This document shows positions 26,570 through 35,306 of a stretch of DNA of 64,000 bases, piece after piece. The stretch spans positions 1-64,000 of the forward strand of contig NZ_NPKP01000016.1 in the NCBI RefSeq assembly GCF_008329585.1, written 5' to 3'. Under the pieces are notes generated by a model. That model was not told where the DNA came from. It saw nothing but the letters and a program-made list of their open reading frames with translations, and did no database searches. Made by a program: the position numbers and the translations under genes. This DNA is from Mycolicibacterium sp. P9-22 (GTDB taxonomy: Bacteria; Actinomycetota; Actinomycetes; Mycobacteriales; Mycobacteriaceae). The stretch's first letter is position 1, and each line of letters begins with the position of its first letter.

Positions 26570-27727
26570 TTAGTCGACTCTCAGGATGATCGCACCGGAG
26601 TTGAAGAACATCCCTCCCATGGCGAGCAACGCCACCTCGGCGTTGCTCGCTTGGCGGCCTTCGGCCGCACCGCGGAGTTGTAGGACCGCCTCACGAACGT
26701 GTCCGCTTCCCTGGGTTCCACCGTCGGAAAGGCTACCGCCGTGCGTGTTCACCGGGACGCGTCCGCCAAGGAGCAGACAACCCGTCGCACCGTCCCAATT
26801 GTCACGGAAGTATCCCAGCGCCTCGCCGTCCCCGCAGTAGCCCATCGCTTCGAACCATCGGACCGCGATGACGGTGAATCCGTCGTAGGGAAAGAACACA
26901 TCAACATCAGAGAGTCGAAGGTCAGCACGTTCCCACAACGCACATGCGGCGATTTGCTGGCCCGTGTGACTGAAGTCCTGCGTCTGGTCCTCGTAGGGAA
27001 CGCCGGCCTCTCCCATCACCGCGGCATGGATCAGCACCGGGCGCCTCGGCAGGTTGCGTGCTCGTTCCGCTGTGGTGATGACAAAAGCGTCGGCGCCATC
27101 AACGGCGACGTCCATATCCAGGATCGCAAGCGGTTCGCGCACCATGGGCGAAGCGAGGTAGTCCGTCATCGTGAACGGTCTACGCATCGCAGCGTGTGGA
27201 TTTAGTGCTGCGTTAGACCGCCCGTTGATAGCGATGTATCCGAAAACTTCTCGACTGACCTGAAATTCATGTAGATAGCGCGCTGCCCAACCCGCATACC
27301 CGACCGCACCGAACATCGTGTCAGGATCCTGGCCGATCCCGATCGGCCCCTGGCCGGCGCGTATCCGGAACGGACTGTTGTTCCCGGATCGAGACGGCGG
27401 TCGGTAGGTGCCGTGGTAACACAACACAGTCGTGCAGGTCCCCGCGTGGATGGCGTGCATCGCTTCGATGATCTGGTGCTGAAACGGAATCGTCGGATTG
27501 CACCACCACGTGATGGCCGGTAGCCCCAGCGCGGCCTGGACGCCGTGCGTATCGACCACACTGGATCCGCACACACCATCGATATCGGCTGCGTCGAGCC
27601 CCGCGTCGCGGATCGCATCCATGCACGCCCCCAACACCATTGACATCCGGCTTCGGCCCGAGTCCCGTGCATAGGCTGGGCTGGCGACACCGACGATCGC
27701 CGTCTGATCCTTGATGGGGTAGCGCAT
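26570..27727 (-). CDS. Ltp2-like lipid-transfer protein/thiolase-fold aldolase
   Basis: A 385-aa thiolase-superfamily protein of the SCP-x/Ltp2 type. ATG 27727 lies 5 nt after the stop of the DUF35 gene, so the two form an operon. Features: N-terminal TAIVGVASPAYARDSGRSRM, DAGLDAADIDGVCGSSVVDT, then VAVDGADAFVITTAERA, and the C-terminal NTHGGSLSDGGTQGSGHVRE. Ltp2 proteins with a DUF35 partner perform the retro-aldol cleavage that releases the last side-chain unit in steroid catabolism, and do not act as condensing thiolases. The pairing with DUF35 here supports that kind of C-C cleavage on a CoA thioester, with the substrate unknown. Confidence 0.88.
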   Translation of the reverse strand: MRYPIKDQTAIVGVASPAYARDSGRSRMSMVLGACMDAIRDAGLDAADIDGVCGSSVVDTHGVQAALGLPAITWWCNPTIPFQHQIIEAMHAIHAGTCTTVLCYHGTYRPPSRSGNNSPFRIRAGQGPIGIGQDPDTMFGAVGYAGWAARYLHEFQVSREVFGYIAINGRSNAALNPHAAMRRPFTMTDYLASPMVREPLAILDMDVAVDGADAFVITTAERARNLPRRPVLIHAAVMGEAGVPYEDQTQDFSHTGQQIAACALWERADLRLSDVDVFFPYDGFTVIAVRWFEAMGYCGDGEALGYFRDNWDGATGCLLLGGRVPVNTHGGSLSDGGTQGSGHVREAVLQLRGAAEGRQASNAEVALLAMGGMFFNSGAIILRVD

Positions 27728-27732
27728 AGTGC

Positions 27733-28185
27733 TCAGCTCTCAACGTCGATGGGCAGAAACGCGGGCGTGACGTTGCCGACGCCTTCAGTCCAGGTCAGTT
27801 CGACTGTCGTGCCGATCCGCATTGCGCTTGCCGGTCCGACGACCCCAGCCGTGAAGCGCAATCCGGTCTGCTCGACGAGTTCCACCGCGGCCAGCGGATA
27901 GCCTGCCCCGTAGTCGACTCCCGGTACTGGCGGCCCTACTCGCAAGACCGTCAGCAGCGCGATCACTCCCCTACCGGATACTTCACGGGCTTCCACACGA
28001 TCAGACCAGCACCTCGCGCACACGGGGCGCGGCGGTTCGTGCCACCAACCACATTCGCAGCAGCAGTTGACAAGTAGCTTTCGGAGCAACCTACCTCGGT
28101 AGTGCGCGACGTTGTCCTGATCGATCGCAGCGGTCGGGTACGCGCAGAGAACTTCGGCGTCCGACCAGGTCACCTTATCGGGCAT
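27733..28185 (-). CDS. DUF35 OB-fold/zinc-ribbon protein (Ltp2 partner)
   Basis: A 150-aa protein from ATG 28185; the frame is open further upstream but reads poorly. A rubredoxin-like zinc ribbon is formed by CCCECGWWHEPPRPVCARCW, followed by an OB fold (GRGVIALLTVLRVGPPVPGV, YPLAAVELVEQTGLRFTAGV). DUF35 proteins bind acyl-CoA and form complexes with thiolase-fold partners, such as the ChsH2 C-terminal domain with Ltp2. Here it is a stand-alone subunit immediately upstream of the Ltp2-like gene. It is divergent from Mo oxidoreductase copy B, with about 170 nt between the starts. Confidence 0.88.
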   Translation of the reverse strand: MPDKVTWSDAEVLCAYPTAAIDQDNVAHYRGRLLRKLLVNCCCECGWWHEPPRPVCARCWSDRVEAREVSGRGVIALLTVLRVGPPVPGVDYGAGYPLAAVELVEQTGLRFTAGVVGPASAMRIGTTVELTWTEGVGNVTPAFLPIDVES

Positions 28186-28358
28186 CGCGGCGAGCCTAGC
28201 CAGTGCGGGCCGGCGGCAGAATCCCGTTTTCCGGTCAGCTGAACGTTGCGTTGCCTCCTCTGAGCAATTCGGCAGACGATCGCGATCAGTTGCGCCACCT
28301 CGTTTTAGCTGGCTGCCCGCTTTGTCAGCCTTCCGAACCCACGATTGGGGATCCATCG

Positions 28359-30578
28359 GTGAAGACTGTGTACACAAATTGCCGGATCTGTACTGCGAAC
28401 TGCGGCACAAAGGTGACCGTCGATGACAATCGAGTCATCAACATCGAACCGGATAAAGAGAACGCATACAGCTGGCGGGATTTCTGTCGCAAGGGTCAGA
28501 CTGCCCACGAAAGTCTGCAACATCCTTATCGTCTGACATCACCGATGCGCCGCGACGGCGACAAGTATGTGGAAGCCACCTGGGAGGAGGCGATCACGGA
28601 TATCGCTCGGCGTATGCTCACGATCCGAGAACAGTACGGTCCCGATGCCATTGCCATGTATGTCGGCAATCCGGCTTACTACGCTTCCGCCAACGCCTTT
28701 TTCGCGACGGCATTGCTCGACGGCATCGGCACTCACAACCGCTTCGGCGCGACATCACTCGATACCAATAACTGGCACCGTGTGAACCAAGAATTGTATG
28801 GATCGCCCATCCTCGGCCTATTGCCAGACGTCGACGAATGCAAGTGCTTTCTCTTGATCGGAATGAACCCGGCGGCGAGCGGTTTGGGATGGGGTTGGAC
28901 GGTTCCCAACGGCTGGCGCCGCGTGCTCGCGGCTCAAGCCAACGGCGCTGATCTGATCATCGTCGATCCCCAACGTACCGCCAGCGCCGAAAAGGCCACC
29001 ACCCATCTCGCCGTCCGCCCACGAGGGGATTGGGCGTTGCTGCTCGGCCTCCTCAAGGTCGTCTTCGAGAACGGCTGGGAAGACCAGCAGGCATGCGCTC
29101 TCCTGAAGGATCTCGATGTGATCCGAAAACTCGCCGCGGACGCTGACTTAGAAGACCTCGCGATTCACTGTGGGTTAGAAAGCGACGTGATCAAGGATGT
29201 GGCCCGGAGGTTTGCGCTCGCGGAAACCGCGTATTGCGAAACCCATACCGGCGTCTCGCAACATCCGACTGGAACCATCGGTGAATGGTTCCAGCATCTC
29301 CTCAACCTCGTAACCGGCCGTATCGACAAACCGGGCGGTAAGCGATTCGAGAGGGGCTACGTCGACGCCGTCGCACTATGGGAGCGCTTGTCACCGGCAC
29401 AGGAAATTGTCACCCGAGTACGCGGGCTGCCGGCCACGGCCGGTTACTTTCCGGCCGCCGAATTGATCAATGAGATTGTCGTTCCGGGGGACGGGCAGGT
29501 CCGTGCGCTGATCATGAATGCGGGTAACCCCGTTGTGTCGGCGCCGGGCGGTAACCAACTGGACGCGGCTCTTGAGTCTCTCGATCTCCTGGTTGCGGTC
29601 GATATTCTGCAGCGGGAGAGCCACCGTCACGCGCACTGGCTGATTCCCGACACGCACTTCCTGGAGCGCGAGGACCTCTTCACGCTCATCTCGCAATTTC
29701 AGGACATGCCCTTCGTGCAATACGCACGGCAAGCTGTCGAACCAAACCCCAACGTTCGCGAAGCGTGGCGCTTCTTTACCGACCTGGCGTTGGCGATGAA
29801 GGCTCCCTTGTTCGGCAAGCGCGGATTCAATACCGTGGTGAAGGCGTCGCGTGTGGTGGCGAAGCTGCTGGGTCGTCCGCTCCTCGAATTCAACCCCCGG
29901 TGGCTGTTTCGGGCGCTGGTCGTCAGCGGTCGAAGGATCAAATGGAAGGCCATCCTCTCGCACGAACACGGCTGGATGTACGGCCAGAAAGAATACGGCC
30001 ACTTCGTGAGCAAGGGACTTAAGACACCCGACGGACTCGTTCATGCGGCACCGTCCGTGTTCGTCGCAGAGGCACGACGCCTTCTGGCGCTCCCCCCGGT
30101 CGATGACGCCACCGACACTTTCATACTGATCGGCCTGCGCCACAGTCACACGATGAACACCTGGCTGAGTGACCTTCCGGGCATCCGACGCAAGAAGAAG
30201 TACAACGACGCGGAGATCCATCCTGCAGATGCGGAGCGCCTGGGGGTGGACACGGGCGACCTCGTGCGAGTCGCCTCGCGGGTGGGGTCGATAGAACTTG
30301 CTGCGTCGGTCACCGATAGAGTACGCCAGGGCACTGTGGTGATCGAACAGGGCTGGGGCTCAAGAGTTTTCGATCCCAAGGGGACTTCGGAAGCGGTGTC
30401 GTTCGGGGTCAATCGGAATGTACTGGTCGACGCCGCGGACTTGGATCCGCTGTCACAGATGCCCGCATTGAACTCACAGAAAGTCACTATCGAGCGTGTC
30501 GAATCGGCGTCGGTCAGCTCTGGCGACCGAGCGACACCGGACGTCACTCAACACCCGAATTCTATTCCAGCCAGCTGA
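28359..30578 (+). CDS. Molybdopterin (bis-MGD) oxidoreductase, copy B
   Basis: A 739-aa paralog of copy A. GTG 28359 with GGGGA upstream gives a start that aligns with the cluster region; the frame is open to 28203. The [4Fe-4S] ligands are Cys8, Cys11, Cys15 and Cys43 (NCRICTANC, DFCRKG). Shared blocks include HPYRLTSPMRR, LLDGIGTHNRFG, VPNGWRRVLAAQANGADLII, DKPGGKRFERGY and EQGWGSRVFDP. At the Mo-ligand region it reads SLDTNNWHRVN (Asp135, His140), again without Cys, Sec or Ser. It has no adjacent ferredoxin or reductase, so the fused protein at 45629 could serve it. Cytoplasmic, with no Tat signal. Substrate unknown. Confidence 0.9.
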   Translation: MKTVYTNCRICTANCGTKVTVDDNRVINIEPDKENAYSWRDFCRKGQTAHESLQHPYRLTSPMRRDGDKYVEATWEEAITDIARRMLTIREQYGPDAIAMYVGNPAYYASANAFFATALLDGIGTHNRFGATSLDTNNWHRVNQELYGSPILGLLPDVDECKCFLLIGMNPAASGLGWGWTVPNGWRRVLAAQANGADLIIVDPQRTASAEKATTHLAVRPRGDWALLLGLLKVVFENGWEDQQACALLKDLDVIRKLAADADLEDLAIHCGLESDVIKDVARRFALAETAYCETHTGVSQHPTGTIGEWFQHLLNLVTGRIDKPGGKRFERGYVDAVALWERLSPAQEIVTRVRGLPATAGYFPAAELINEIVVPGDGQVRALIMNAGNPVVSAPGGNQLDAALESLDLLVAVDILQRESHRHAHWLIPDTHFLEREDLFTLISQFQDMPFVQYARQAVEPNPNVREAWRFFTDLALAMKAPLFGKRGFNTVVKASRVVAKLLGRPLLEFNPRWLFRALVVSGRRIKWKAILSHEHGWMYGQKEYGHFVSKGLKTPDGLVHAAPSVFVAEARRLLALPPVDDATDTFILIGLRHSHTMNTWLSDLPGIRRKKKYNDAEIHPADAERLGVDTGDLVRVASRVGSIELAASVTDRVRQGTVVIEQGWGSRVFDPKGTSEAVSFGVNRNVLVDAADLDPLSQMPALNSQKVTIERVESASVSSGDRATPDVTQHPNSIPAS

Positions 30579-30594
30579 ATCACGGATTGTGAAG

Positions 30595-31485
30595 ATGAGG
30601 TCAGTGTCAGACGATCACCGCATGAGCACCCTTCTTCCGTGGTCCAGATCTAAAACGCTGTCGCCGATTGTCCCGCGTGTCGCGCTGGTTACCGGCGGTG
30701 GTAGTGGCATGGGTCAGCTTGCAGTGTGGCGGTTGGCGGAGCAGGGTGCAGCAGTGGGGGCCCTGGATATCAACTCTGCGGGTCTAGCCGAGACAGCCGC
30801 TCGCTTCCCCGGGCTGATCAGACCGATCACCGCCGACGTCACCGACGAAGCTGCAGTGAACGACGCCGTCGACGAGATTGAAACTCACCTCGGCCCCATC
30901 GACCGAGTTATGAACGCGGCAGGTGTCGCTCAGACCGTGCCGCTACTGGATCAGTCGCCGGCTCAGATCAAGCGGATGATGGCCATCAACTACTTCGGGA
31001 CGGTCCACGTCAGCGCCGCGACGTTGCCGCTCATGCTGGAACGCCGTCACGGACAACTGATCAACTTCGCGTCATTGCTCGGATTGGTCGGCGGGCCGAA
31101 CCTCGGCGCCTATGTCGCGAGCAAAGCCGCTGTGATCGCGTACACCGAGGCGCTGTCGTCGGAAAACAAGGACAGCGGCGTGCGAATTATGTGCTACTGC
31201 CCACCGGCGGTCAGCACTCCCATGTTCTCCGATTTCGTTCCGGAAGCAAACCAACGAAAAACCGCACAGCGGTTGCATCTCGCCATCACTCCCGAACACG
31301 CACTCGACTCCCTCGAAGCAGCCACCACAGGCAAACGTTCCCTCATCATTCCAACCACGGTCGCGCGGGTGATGTGGTGGATGCGTAGGCAGAGCCCTCG
31401 GCTGATGAGCAGTCTGATGGCTGCATCGGCAAACATGCAGGGCAGCGATCGCCCGGCCGTTTCCCCCAACGATAGGCAGCGATGA
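30595..31485 (+). CDS. Short-chain dehydrogenase/reductase
   Basis: A 296-aa SDR, classical type with a C-terminal extension. Start ATG 30595 is tentative; ATG 30622 (MSTLLPW) is the alternative. Cofactor motif TGGGSGMGQ, ADVTDEAAVNDAV with Asp for the adenine site, NAAGVAQ, catalytic Ser in NFASLLGLVGG and Tyr-Lys in YVASK. The acidic residue ALDIN after the second strand favours NAD(H). It follows Mo oxidoreductase B by 16 nt and shares ATGA with the aldehyde dehydrogenase, suggesting alcohol to aldehyde or ketone to acid oxidation in one operon. Confidence 0.9.
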   Translation: MRSVSDDHRMSTLLPWSRSKTLSPIVPRVALVTGGGSGMGQLAVWRLAEQGAAVGALDINSAGLAETAARFPGLIRPITADVTDEAAVNDAVDEIETHLGPIDRVMNAAGVAQTVPLLDQSPAQIKRMMAINYFGTVHVSAATLPLMLERRHGQLINFASLLGLVGGPNLGAYVASKAAVIAYTEALSSENKDSGVRIMCYCPPAVSTPMFSDFVPEANQRKTAQRLHLAITPEHALDSLEAATTGKRSLIIPTTVARVMWWMRRQSPRLMSSLMAASANMQGSDRPAVSPNDRQR

Positions 31486-32915
31486 ACAAGACCCATGACA
31501 CCACGTCGCAGTCCGTTCATGACCTTGTGGCGCGAGCACACTGGGCACAGCGCAATTGGGCTGCACTCGACCATCGTGAGCGTGGCCGGCGGCTTCGCGC
31601 CGTCCGCGCCAGGCTCGCTGCGAGGGCATCCGAGATCGCGCAGGCGATCTCGGATGAGACGGGCAAGCCGGTGACCGATGGACTCTTCGAGATCGCTTCA
31701 GGCTGCGTCATGCTGGGCTGGGTCGCGAACAACTCCCATCGGCATCTCAGAGACCACCGCGTTTCGTCGCGACCGTATCTGATCAAGCGCGCCCGCATCC
31801 AGTACGCCCCACTTGGTGTCGTCGGCATCATTGCACCGTGGAACTACCCGGTCGCTATCTCGATGCAGTCGCTTCCCTTCGCACTCGGTGCTGGGAACGC
31901 GGTCGTTTTCAAACCATCTGAGATCACCCCGCGAACGGGCCGGTTGCTGGTCGAGTGCTTCGAACCAGCCGGCGAAGATCTTGTTTTGCTGGCCGACGGG
32001 GATCCCGGTGTCGGGGCGGAGCTCGTTCGATCCGATATCGACAAGCTGGTGTTCACCGGCAGCAGCGCCACCGGCCGCAAGATTCTCGGAGCAGCTGCAG
32101 AACGGCTACTACCAGTCGTGCTCGAGCTCGGCGGGAAGGACGCCATGCTGGTATGCCGGGATGCCAACATTCGTGCTGCCGCCGACACAGCGGTAGCGGC
32201 CGCATTCTCCAACGCCGGACAAACCTGTATGGCCACCGAACGGGCCCTCGTCGTGGAATCCGTGTACGACGAGTTCGTCGAGCGTGTCGTGGAATCGACC
32301 CGGTCGTTGCGGGTCGGTCCATCGAGCGATGCCCAGGTCGGCCCCGTCGCCCAACCCAGCCGGCTTGTGCTCATCGAGACTCGTCTTGATGAGGCCCAGA
32401 ACCGTGGGGCCAAGATCGCTGCAGGAGGGAAGCGCCTACCATACGGACCCGGCTGGTTCGAACCGACGGTGGTCATCGACGTCCCCACCGACACAGAGCT
32501 CTGGCGCGAAGAGAGCTTTGCACCGGTGCTCTCAGTGGTTCGCGTCCGCGATGAGAACGCTGCTGTCGAATTAGCCAATGACACGCAATTTGGCTTGAGT
32601 GCAAGCATTTTCACGAGCAGCCGCAAACAAGCTGACCGACTCGCCAGATTGCTGCACTCCGGCGGAGTCGTGGTCAACGACGCAGTAACCGGAGGGGCGC
32701 TGCCGGGGCTGACATTTGGCGGAGTCAAGAAATCAGGATTCGGGCGTCTGCAAGGACCGGAGGGATTACGCGAACTCTCACGGACGACCGCAGTCGTGTC
32801 GCCGATTTCGATGCGTATGCCGAGTTTGCTCGGCGTCATGTTCAACAGCAAGCGACCGCCGAAGCGGGTCATCGAGACATTTCTGCGAACGCGGTACACC
32901 GGCCGACGATACTGA
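31482..32915 (+). CDS. Aldehyde dehydrogenase
   Basis: A 477-aa NAD(P)-dependent aldehyde dehydrogenase, ATG overlapping the SDR stop. Motifs: GIIAPWNYPVAISMQSLPFA, FKPSEITPRTG, the cofactor loop FTGSSATGRKI, catalytic Glu in LELGGKDAML and catalytic Cys in NAGQTCMATERA. The C-terminal tail includes LSRTTAVVSP followed by a basic segment, similar to the coniferyl- or fatty-aldehyde type. It probably oxidises the aldehyde formed by the preceding oxidoreductases before CoA activation. The gene ends 25 nt from the convergent acyl-CoA dehydrogenase. Confidence 0.93.
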   Translation: MNKTHDTTSQSVHDLVARAHWAQRNWAALDHRERGRRLRAVRARLAARASEIAQAISDETGKPVTDGLFEIASGCVMLGWVANNSHRHLRDHRVSSRPYLIKRARIQYAPLGVVGIIAPWNYPVAISMQSLPFALGAGNAVVFKPSEITPRTGRLLVECFEPAGEDLVLLADGDPGVGAELVRSDIDKLVFTGSSATGRKILGAAAERLLPVVLELGGKDAMLVCRDANIRAAADTAVAAAFSNAGQTCMATERALVVESVYDEFVERVVESTRSLRVGPSSDAQVGPVAQPSRLVLIETRLDEAQNRGAKIAAGGKRLPYGPGWFEPTVVIDVPTDTELWREESFAPVLSVVRVRDENAAVELANDTQFGLSASIFTSSRKQADRLARLLHSGGVVVNDAVTGGALPGLTFGGVKKSGFGRLQGPEGLRELSRTTAVVSPISMRMPSLLGVMFNSKRPPKRVIETFLRTRYTGRRY

Positions 32916-32940
32916 GGACGCGTACGAACCCGTTCGCGGG

Positions 32941-34059
32941 CTAAACCGCGAGCAAGTACTTGGCGAGACGTGCTCTGTGCCAAGCGGTGTCACCCGCCAG
33001 AACCACATTGAGTCTGGCCCGCTTGAGATAGAGATGGGTATCGTGCTCCCAGGTGAATCCGATGCCTCCATGCATCTGCAGTGCGGCTGACGCCACCCTA
33101 ACGAAACCGTCGTTACAGTGCAGTGCGGCAATGGACACAGCTTCCGAATCACCGGCTGGATCCGTTTCAAACCGTGCCACCGCATACTCAGCCGCCACCC
33201 GCGCCGCCTCGGTATCGACCACCATCTCCGCGCAGCGGTGCTTCACCGCCTGGAATGCACCGATCGGGCGACCGAACTGCACACGTTCCTTTGCGTAGTC
33301 GGCCGTCATCTCGGTCATGCGTTCGGCTCCTCCAAAGCTGTCGCACGCCAGCGCCGCACCGAACCGATTCAGCAGCGCGGTGAGAATTCGCGAGGCCTCG
33401 CCTATGGTGCCCACCGCATCGCCTGCTGGCACCTCGACATCGTCGAGACGTACCTCGCATAGCCGGCGCGTCTGATCGACACTTGGTGTGACCCGGATGT
33501 CAGCCTGCTTCGGATCGACCGCGAACAGCGAAACGGACCCGCTCTCCTCACGCGCGGCGACGATCAGGAGATCTGCGGTGTGGGCATCAAGGACGAAAGA
33601 GGCCTTACCAGTCAGATGATATGCGCCACGTCGTGACACTGCGACAATCCCCGGATCGGCAGTCGCATCCGCGCCGGAATCGGTGAATGCCACCGTGGCT
33701 TTCGCCTCTCCCGACGCCAGGCGTGGCAGCCATTTGGCACGTTGTTCAGCCGAGCCGGCCAGCAGCAGTGCGCCCACCCCCAGAGTGACTGTTGACAGCA
33801 ACGGCGTTGGTGTCAGGTGACGTCCGAGCTCTGCGAGTACCACACCGAGTTCGACGAAGGATCCACCCGCCCCGCCGTACTGCTCGGGAACCGCGATTCC
33901 GCACCAGCCCAGGTCAGCCAGCCGAGACCATAGAACGGGGTCGTGGCCGACGGGGTCGTCCAGGAGGGCTCTCACCTTGGTCGATGACGAGCCTTTATCG
34001 AGAACATCCCGAACGATCTCTCTGAGCTCGTCGAGCTCGACCACTGGTCTGTATGCCAA
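32941..34059 (-). CDS. Acyl-CoA dehydrogenase, FadE28-type subunit
   Basis: A 372-aa subunit from TTG 34059, which has AAGGAG (34067-34072) at 7-nt spacing; the open frame runs to 34167 but overlaps the upstream gene. Features: GIAVPEQYGGAGGSFVELGV, weakly conserved middle domain, RVQFGRPIGAFQAVKHRCAE, and C-terminal MHGGIGFTWEHDTHLYLKRA. These match the second subunit of alpha2-beta2 acyl-CoA dehydrogenases known from actinobacterial steroid side-chain degradation (FadE28/FadE29 type). The partner is the gene directly upstream. The same two halves occur fused in the protein at 42998. Confidence 0.9.
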   Translation of the reverse strand: MAYRPVVELDELREIVRDVLDKGSSSTKVRALLDDPVGHDPVLWSRLADLGWCGIAVPEQYGGAGGSFVELGVVLAELGRHLTPTPLLSTVTLGVGALLLAGSAEQRAKWLPRLASGEAKATVAFTDSGADATADPGIVAVSRRGAYHLTGKASFVLDAHTADLLIVAAREESGSVSLFAVDPKQADIRVTPSVDQTRRLCEVRLDDVEVPAGDAVGTIGEASRILTALLNRFGAALACDSFGGAERMTEMTADYAKERVQFGRPIGAFQAVKHRCAEMVVDTEAARVAAEYAVARFETDPAGDSEAVSIAALHCNDGFVRVASAALQMHGGIGFTWEHDTHLYLKRARLNVVLAGDTAWHRARLAKYLLAV

Positions 34060-34070
34060 TTCGATACTCC

Positions 34071-35306
34071 TTAATCCATAAGTGGGTCCCGGGGAAGTCC
34101 CAGCACCTTCTCTGCGATCAGGCTCCGCTGAATCTCGTTGGTTCCAGCGGCGATCGTCCATTGCCACGACATGAGGTAGTCACGCATCCAGTAGCCAGAC
34201 TCCCATCCGACGGATTGCGGCAGGTCGCGCAACAACTGCGCTTCCAGTCCGCCACAACGGACGGCGAACTCCATTAGGCGTTGCAACAGCTCGCTGTAGT
34301 AGAGCTTGATGATGGAGGCCTCCGGACCCACGTCACCATGGCGCATTAGGTTCTCGACCATGCGCCCTCGGATGAGACGCAGGACTTCGACATCCGCGTG
34401 GAGCTGGCCGAGTTCCTGTGCGACAGAATCGCGGGTTTCTGCGCCCGCTCGACGAGCCATCTCGACAAGTCGAGGAACTATGCCGCGCAGCCGTTCGCTC
34501 AGCTCCACCATGGACAGACCACGTTCGGCCACCAATGTGCTTTGCGCGATCCGCCAGCCGTCGTTCTCGTCGCCAATGCGATCAGTGATCGGAATACGGA
34601 CGTCGGTCAGAAAGATCTCGCAGAACTCATCGTCCCCGGTTGCCTGCCTGATCGGCCTGACTTCGACTCCAGCGCTGCGCATATCGAGAAGAAAGAACGT
34701 GATGCCCTTGCGCTTTGGCGCCGTGGGATCCGTACGCGCCAACAGAATGCACCAATCGGCGAATTCTGCGTAGCTCGACCAGATCTTCTGCCCGTTGAGT
34801 ACGTACACGTCGCCATCGCGCACAGCGCGGGTCTGCAGGCTGGCGAGGTCAGAACCGGAGTTCGGTTCCGAGAATCCTTGGCACCAAATCTCGCCGTTCA
34901 GGATGCCCGGAAGGTGGCGCTTTTTCTGGACCTCGTCGCCTGCGTGCAGTAGCGTCGCAGCCGCATGGTTGAGAGAGACGAAGTACAGAGCCAGCCGGGG
35001 GGCGTCTGCCTTCGCCAACTCCTCGTATAGCACCACCTGTTGTGCGAGCGAGAATTCCGCGCCACCCCATTGCTTCGGCCAGTGCGCTACGGCGTAGCCC
35101 ACCTCTCGCAATTCTTCGATCCACCAGCGCTGGAAATCTAGGTAGGCCTGCTTACTGACACCTGTCTGCTGCACCCGCCAGTCTGGCGGAACATGCTGAA
35201 TCAACCAGTCGCGAACCTCCCCGCGGAAGGTGTCGAGATCACCCACCGCGGTCCCGGTATCACCAGTCTGCGCCGGCTTATCCCGTGCCGGCCCCGCGTC
35301 GTGCAT
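34071..35306 (-). CDS. Acyl-CoA dehydrogenase, FadE29-type subunit
   Basis: A 411-aa subunit. ATG 35306 overlaps the stop of the amidohydrolase gene by one base. Features: AHWPKQWGGAEFSLAQQVVL, WCQGFSEPNSGSDLASLQTR (FAD/substrate region), YVLNGQKIWSSYAEFADWC, and the C-terminal WTIAAGTNEIQRSLIAEKVL. The C-terminal AAGT lacks the MCAD-type Glu, as expected for members of this heteromeric group. It should form an alpha2-beta2 enzyme with the downstream FadE28-type subunit, acting on bulky or branched acyl-CoAs. Confidence 0.91.
   Translation of the reverse strand: MHDAGPARDKPAQTGDTGTAVGDLDTFRGEVRDWLIQHVPPDWRVQQTGVSKQAYLDFQRWWIEELREVGYAVAHWPKQWGGAEFSLAQQVVLYEELAKADAPRLALYFVSLNHAAATLLHAGDEVQKKRHLPGILNGEIWCQGFSEPNSGSDLASLQTRAVRDGDVYVLNGQKIWSSYAEFADWCILLARTDPTAPKRKGITFFLLDMRSAGVEVRPIRQATGDDEFCEIFLTDVRIPITDRIGDENDGWRIAQSTLVAERGLSMVELSERLRGIVPRLVEMARRAGAETRDSVAQELGQLHADVEVLRLIRGRMVENLMRHGDVGPEASIIKLYYSELLQRLMEFAVRCGGLEAQLLRDLPQSVGWESGYWMRDYLMSWQWTIAAGTNEIQRSLIAEKVLGLPRDPLMD

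Noticed and set aside
31844..32983. Minus-strand ORF of 379 aa opposite the aldehyde dehydrogenase
   Set aside because: Ser/Thr/Arg-rich shadow of a clear gene with all catalytic residues.
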